Assembly (NCBI GenBank): GCA_036784855.1
Contig: JAZDSV010000004.1
Coordinates: 248,001-312,000 of the forward strand
Source: Aphelidium insulamus
Lineage: Eukaryota > Aphelidiomycota > Aphelidea > Aphelidiaceae
Reading direction: 5' to 3'
DNA length: 64,000 bases
Positions 58,480-64,000 of the stretch are shown here, piece after piece. Below the pieces are notes generated by a model that was not told the DNA's origin, searched no databases, and saw nothing but the letters and a program-made list of their open reading frames with translations. The number at the start of each line of letters is the position of its first letter. The stretch's first letter is position 1. The position numbers and the translations under genes are program-made.

Positions 58480-59813
58480 TCACGTCGACATCCCGGTGGT
58501 GGCGAGTACCAGAGACGCCGAAGGAACCAGTCCGAGTTCCGACAGCGATTTTGTGGCATCCTCTGCCGAGAACTGTTTCCTGGTGACGATATTGCGTATG
58601 TTAATATTTCGGTGAGTTGCCTGCGAGCAAGCACTCACCGTGGAAACGCCATCGACAGAGAGTATGTAGAAGTGCGGAAGCCCTTTGACTCTAGGAAGCG
58701 GTGCACCGACGCTCGTAATGTCTGGTCTGCAGGGAACGCCTGCACTAGGGGTGGTCCGCCTGGCAGTCTGATCTGGATCCGGGCCTCGGTGTAGGACGCC
58801 GCGTCCACTCGTGGCACAGATGGTGATGTCGATACACTCACTTGCTGTTGCGGTTGTTGAGTACGCGCCAACTTTTCGCGCTCTGCCTGTGCATTTACAC
58901 GGTCAGAAATTGTAGACGGATGCTGGCGAAACCGCAGAGACCTTTTCCACGCGCGCCCGCTTGTCCGCCTCGATTTGAGCGCGGATTTTAAGCCTGGCCG
59001 CCTGTTCCTCTTGTTTCTCGCGGCGCTTCGCGTCCAAGGCCTTTTTCATTTCCAACTCGGCTTGTTTCTCCTTGGCAGCGGTAATATCTTGGCCAGTGTG
59101 CCTGCGTATCTTTTCCCGCTGTAATGCTTCAGCAGCCTCAGCCTGCTCCTTTTCGCGCCGCTTCGCTGCCAGCTTCTCTTGCAGTTCTGCCAGCTTGGCC
59201 GCCTTTTGCTCCTCTGTGAGTCTCAGTGTGACGCCACAATCTATGTGGAATATAGTATAAATGTGCGCAGTGCTTGCCTGTGAGTGGTGCAATTGTTGCC
59301 GTGCTCTGGCTAAAGTTTTGGTGCTGCGTGCGGGCTGCGTGGAGCTGTGCTGCGTCAGCATTGCGCAACAGACGGCCACAGTCGTCACAGCGTAGGCTGT
59401 TGGCTGTCTGGTCTGCCGAAGCCTCTATGCGTGCATGCAGACGTCAGTCACAGCACCACTGGAGTGACGGGTACATTCATATATACCGTCGTCGTCGTCG
59501 CCGTCATCTTTGGGAGCGCTAGAAGGGTCGGCAGCGGCGCCATCACCGGCAGTTGCGGCAACTTGCTCTACTGCGGCGTTCGGGTTGGCCAGCATCCAGT
59601 CTGAGGGTGCGCGCGGTCACACAATGACCCGTGTGTCAGCACTGTACCCACCAATAGCAGGTTGCAGGCCGGCGTTGCTGGTGGCGCGCATTGCTGCTCT
59701 GCTGTCCAGAAGTAGGTATGACCGTGTGAGTTTCTGTCCCCTCTCACGGCATCGCGTACTTACATTAGAGCCGGGTCGAAACCCATCTGAGCCAGCTGCT
59801 CGGCGTCCGTCAT
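58480..59813 (-). CDS. UBA-zinc finger-UBX protein (UBXN1-like p97/Cdc48 cofactor)
   Basis: Cdc48/p97 adaptor. Exons 59813-59764, 59698-59652, 59600-59487, 59424-59278, 59240-58942, 58886-58639, 58579-58480 give 334 residues. The N-terminal UBA domain reads MTDAEQLAQMGFDPAL and WMLANP. An acidic linker precedes a C2H2-type finger (LRCDDCGRLLRNADAAQLHAARTH). A long charged coiled coil follows (LTEEQKAAKLAELQEKLAAK). The C-terminal UBX domain reads IQIRLPGGPPLVQAF, LSMAFPRKQF and LGLVPSASLVL; it keeps an FPR loop like that which inserts into the Cdc48 N-domain. Intron 4 (59241-59277, 37 nt) uses donor GCAAGC. Confidence 0.9.
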
Positions 59814-60643
59814 GTTTGGCTAATGTGCAATGACAGCTGTTAAAGACTAAATACGCAGTGCACTTTAATAGCACGTGCATGTGTAGCTACAAAACCCCAC
59901 AAAGCATATTTACTTCTTTGGACTACGCATTGTGCTTGAACAGCACCAGTATAGCTAACCCTTGCGTAAGTTTCAGTGAGAAAACTTTAACTGTAAAGCG
60001 AGCATACTTGTCGGCTGCCACTGATAACTTTCGTGCTGTGATGCGGCCAATATCCTGGTCATGTACACTAGCCACTAGTACCAAATCGCTTGTATATTGT
60101 CGTACGAATGTTCTGAAATTCATCCGGATCACTTACAAGCGGCTATTTCTTATGCATTCGAGAACAATTTCATTGAAAAATCATTGACAAGCAGCATAAC
60201 TGTGTAGCTGTCGTCGGATCTGCAGGATCAATGGCTGCATCATTCTGGCATACATTGCAGGTATAAAAGGTATGCGGTTCGGTCGTCATCACTAGAGAGA
60301 ATCTACGCATTTCGCATTTATTGATCGATTATCCAACAGCTGGGACTATCGCTTTGTCTTGCATTCTTGCCGTGGATCCAGAAGAAGAGAGGGTTATTCA
60401 TTTGGGTCGAACCCAGAGTTGGATATTCGTTGCGGATTCTATCATTGTATCAACACCTATATACACACATACACAAATATGTAGAACGTGTATATAAAAT
60501 GGACCTCTACATATACACTGTATGTCTATACACACACACATATATATACATATATAAATACAAAACGGGGAAGAACAAATCGGACTTGACATTATCTATC
60601 CGTGTTCTACGTACTGTTCTCACGCACGTGCACACGCGTTTTA
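59814..60643. other. Intergenic interval before GDE1
   Basis: About 830 bp, divergent between the UBXN1-like gene and GDE1. It contains a TATA-like GTATAAAAGG at 60261-60270, CA/TA-rich stretches at 60455-60560, and a 69-codon minus-strand frame (59923-60132) that I cannot match to a family. No confident gene. Confidence 0.5.
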
Positions 60644-63600
60644 ATGACGAAATTCGGCAAGGTGTTGCTGCGGGAGCAGCGCCCAGAATGGTCGCGGCAT
60701 GTGACATGTTCATACTGTGGTTGTACCTCTCACACGTGGTGTCTGTGCAGCAACTACATCGAGTACAAGCAGATGAAGCAGCTGATCAAGCACGCCATGG
60801 CGGCCGGCACCGCACCTGGCACGGCCCAAGAGGATCGCAAGGCCGGCAAGTATGCCGTGACTGCACAGATCTTGCCTTATTGCCTTATACACAGCCTTCT
60901 TTTTCCAGCTGGACCGTGAACTGGAGCGCGTCAACTCGTTTTTTGTCTACAAGAAGGCGGAGCAAGAGAGGCGCGTGCGAATCCTGGTGGAAAAGTATCG
61001 TGCCATGCAGCTTATCAGCGATGAAATGCTGATGCTGTCTGCGGCGCCCGTCAACAATATGATGCCTGCTCCATCGTCGCCATCGCCCGAGGACTGCTTG
61101 GTTAGCGGCGGTGACTGGATCGGAGATCCGGTGTTTGAAGCGCAACTACTCGCTTCGCTGCTCGATACAAAAGAGCGCATTCACCGAATACTTCAGTTTG
61201 GTGATATTAACGTACAGGGTTTTCGAAAAATACTGAAAAAGTATGTCACTAATGCACTCAAACATTACGATCGTGCTTAATGTCGTGCAAGGTTTGACAA
61301 GAGGCTAGGATGCAAGGAGCAGGAAAAGTACCTAGATCAAAAGGTGAACGAGACTAATTAAGTTTGCGTGCGTACTTATGCTTATTTTTAGGTCAAAGTA
61401 TTGCCATTCGCAGATTCCAAAGTTTTTGATGGAGCGCTGGATATGTTGGAAGAGATCATTACTGTATTGCAGAACAAACAAGCCAATGAAGTGCTCAATG
61501 AAGCATCAATTGTGCCACAATCTCAGCATCAACAGGCGCGCCGGGAACAGTTTGCAAAGAATCGTCCCGAAGGATTGGGAGAAAGTGCCGCCGAGCAGTT
61601 AATGCAAATAATTCGATCCGACGATGCCGAGGCTCTGCAAGATTTTTGTCGTTCTCATGATGTTGACTTGAAAAAGCAACAGTTGTCGACGTGCGATATG
61701 GGCTCGCAAGCGGCTGGTGCAGTCATATCTGATGACAAGTCTCTGCAGTCTCCGCGTGCACGTCACGCAATGCGGCTCTTGCAATTTGCACTTACAGAGA
61801 CTTGTCGATTCCGTGCGCTTAAATGTCTTCTACTTTTACTTCGGGCGGGCGCGGATGTTGGTGGCACCGATGACGTGAACGAGCGCGGATTATTGCATCG
61901 ACTAGTTCTAAGCGGCGGCACGTTGCCAGTAGTTGATGTCTTGCATCGGCGCCTGAGCAGCCGCCAGACGACCCATCTATAATTGCTTTTATACTGGAGA
62001 ACTGCTGTGATGCTAGAATTGTCATTGCCGCAGACATATATGGCCGGATCCCGCTGCATTATGCTGCAATACAAGGACACCCAAATATTGCTGCTTCATT
62101 GGCAGCAAAGCAGCGCTTGATTGACCCAGCTATTTGCATGGGTAGAATTTGCGGAGCTGTTCATTTGGATCATGAGGGACACTCTGCCATGTTCTACGCC
62201 GTGCTGCATGGCCATTGCTCCGTTATCGAAACGCTTATCGATTCCGTCGGCGAGGTCGTAGATGTGGACAACCTTTCAATATGTAAGCAAACTTTTTTGC
62301 GATTCGTAAACGATCTGCTAACATTGTTACCTGCAGTGGACTTGGAATCGTTGCCTATAAGTAACCCGGGTATTTCATCTGTTCTGCCACCTCCCTATTG
62401 GCTCGGAAGAGCATCTGCCCTCGCACACACTCCACTTGCATTAGCGTGCAAGTATGGCCATGCTGATATTGCACTTTTGCTTATTAATCGCGGAGCCAAT
62501 GTCAACTATGCGGACGAACGGGGAGAGACTCCGCTGCATTTTGCTGCCAAAAATGGCTTCATAGAATGCGTGCGGCTTCTGATTTCTATTAGGGCGAGAG
62601 ATGAAACGGCGAGCAAGAGGTCAAATAATACTGCGCAAGCAATGAATTCGTCGTTGGCAGATCTGGAGGCACTGGAAGTTCTGTCAGCTTGGTCGCCGCT
62701 ATTTTCCGCCTCTGTGGAAGGCCACATTGGTGTTGTTCGTGTATTACTTGAAGCGGGAAGTGATGCAGACCGAGTTGATTCGACTGGATGGACTGCACAA
62801 GAGCATGCAATTTTTCGCGGTCATGTCACAGTTGGTGCTCTGCTCAAGTCCTTTATGAAGAAGTGGAACGTGCGAGCCACTGTTAATGTGGAAAGCGGAA
62901 GAGAGGAGCCTTCGTCGCCCACGAAGTCGGGTAAATTCTTTAGCGGTACGGATGGTGCAGGGAGCTCTCTTAACGGTACTCGATCATATGGACATCACTA
63001 TCTGCAGGACCAGATTATGTTAATAGTTCACATTGGTGCCAACGATACTCGCATGTCTCCCGAGCAAACTGTCACGCTATTTGACGGCGCTTCAGCCGGC
63101 CATCCTTCGCTCTCTATGGCAGTTTCTGCCAAAAATGCAACGGGAGAAACTGCTGTGGTTGACTTGCCCGTTCGCGACCATCTACAATCAGACCCGGTCA
63201 TATTTTACTCGCATAAGGGCTGCCGATCACTCGAGGGAGTATTGCTACGCTTTGACATCCAACCCACATACGGCAGCAAGAAAGTTTTGCTTGGCCGTGC
63301 TACAGTGGTGGTTGCGGAGATGATAAAGGCATCACTTAACAACTACGGCATTCATGGCCACCACTCGGGTGGAATTAATTCGGCTCGTGTGAATGCCCCA
63401 ATAGTCAACGAACGTTTCGAGACAATCGGAGTGGTTAGCTTTGAATTGACCGCTATATCCCCATTTGTTCATCATCGCCTGTCAATTGGCTCCAAACAAA
63501 CTTACTGGAAAAGCATTGCTACCAAGGTACGTACACATGTATGTAAATAAAGTCATTTGACCGAACTGACTTAATTGACTTTGTTTAGGTCATTGGTCAT

Positions 63601-64000
63601 CGAGGCGCCGGAGCAAACAAACGATTCGCCGGCGCGGGAAATCTGCAGATAGGGGAGAACACTGTATTGTCACTAGTGACAGCAGCGTCACTGGGCGCAG
63701 AGTATGTTGAATTTGACGTCCAGCTAACCAAGGACGATGTGCCCGTCATATATCATGACTGGAAACTGTCAGAAACCGGGCTTGGTATTCCTGTAAATGC
63801 GGTGACCCTTGCGGAATTCCAAGCACTCGGCCCACAAGTGCGATCTAACACCGGTGGAAGAAGCTGTAGTCCTGCGCGCACTGCTGCGGGAACTACTGCG
63901 GGAACTACTGCAACGCCGGTAACAAGTGGTTCTGCCCGTTCAAGTGCTCCTGGCAGTAACGTGGCAACAACACCGGCGGAACGCGCAGCCACAACGTGGC
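60644..64000 (+). CDS. GDE1: Glycerophosphocholine phosphodiesterase GDE1 (SPX-ankyrin-GDPD), 3' end missing
   Basis: Cytosolic enzyme that hydrolyses glycerophosphocholine to choline and glycerol-3-phosphate. Exons 60644-60696, 60751-60856, 60909-61240, 61292-61343, 61392-61928, 61961-62282, 62337-63526, 63589 to the window end. The N-terminal SPX domain ([43 protein letters not shown]), an inositol-pyrophosphate sensor, is followed by ankyrin repeats ([29 protein letters not shown]), a beta-rich linker, then the GDPD start ([42 protein letters not shown]) with catalytic His-Arg and Glu. Intron 1 (60697-60750) begins GCATGT; the GT alternative shifts the frame. Intron 5 would be only 32 nt. 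A Thr/Ala-rich insert follows the GDPD start at the window edge. Confidence 0.95.

Overview
The window is a gene-dense, intron-rich eukaryotic nuclear segment with about 30 protein genes and two tRNA genes. Most introns are 40 to 60 nt, short AT, GT and ATAC microsatellites are scattered through it, and several neighbouring genes are separated by only 12 to 60 bp. The gene content points to an early-diverging, probably zoosporic (flagellated) fungus. Evidence for a fungus is the SPX-ankyrin-GDPD protein GDE1, a class-I myosin with TH1 and SH3, MCD4, and calcipressin. Evidence for flagellar heritage is a 1600-residue protein made of ASH/MSP-type domains and an ARMC3-like armadillo/EDR1 protein. 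Respiratory complex I is present (NDUFB7). I assembled the models by hand, using family conservation and splice phase. Every model with all exons placed sums to a multiple of three; ARMH3 is not fully placed and the two edge genes are truncated.

Layout: 1-4543 (+) S1P lyase (cut by the window start) and NUP85. 4615-9598: UBA2 (-) and TMA20/MCTS1 (+), divergent with 24 bp between start codons, then two tRNA-Ala genes (-) flanking a BTB-BACK-discoidin-like gene (+). 9628-15090: MRH4-like helicase (+), NAF1 (-), mitoribosomal mL44-like protein (+). 15406-23319: ARMC3-like (+), APC10 (-), ADE8 (-), calcipressin (+), eL38 (+), CBP6/UQCC2 (+). 23440-32285 (-): a secreted Cys-rich protein, a bromodomain-ankyrin-bromodomain protein and myosin-I. 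32521-36597 (+): NDUFB7 and a membrane-anchored cyclic-nucleotide phosphodiesterase. 36645-45413 (-): ERO1, the ASH-domain protein and BLOC1S1. 46051-50057: an unassigned protein (+) and ARMH3 (-). 50114-59813: MCD4 (+), then a TBC Rab-GAP, PECR and a UBXN1-like protein (all -). 60644-64000: GDE1 (+), cut by the window end.

The genes form no pathway cluster; this is ordinary housekeeping chromosome with themes of ER/GPI biogenesis, mitochondria, peroxisome, vesicle traffic and chromatin. The most unusual signal is in the introns. About 12 of roughly 137 placed introns begin with GC rather than GT, mostly GCAAGT, and most of these are forced by reading frame and protein conservation. Other points of interest are a CRIB-like motif in a Rab-GAP, a polytopic-membrane phosphodiesterase that is not a rhodopsin fusion, a 472-nt intron filled by a microsatellite, and several stop-free introns whose length is a multiple of three.
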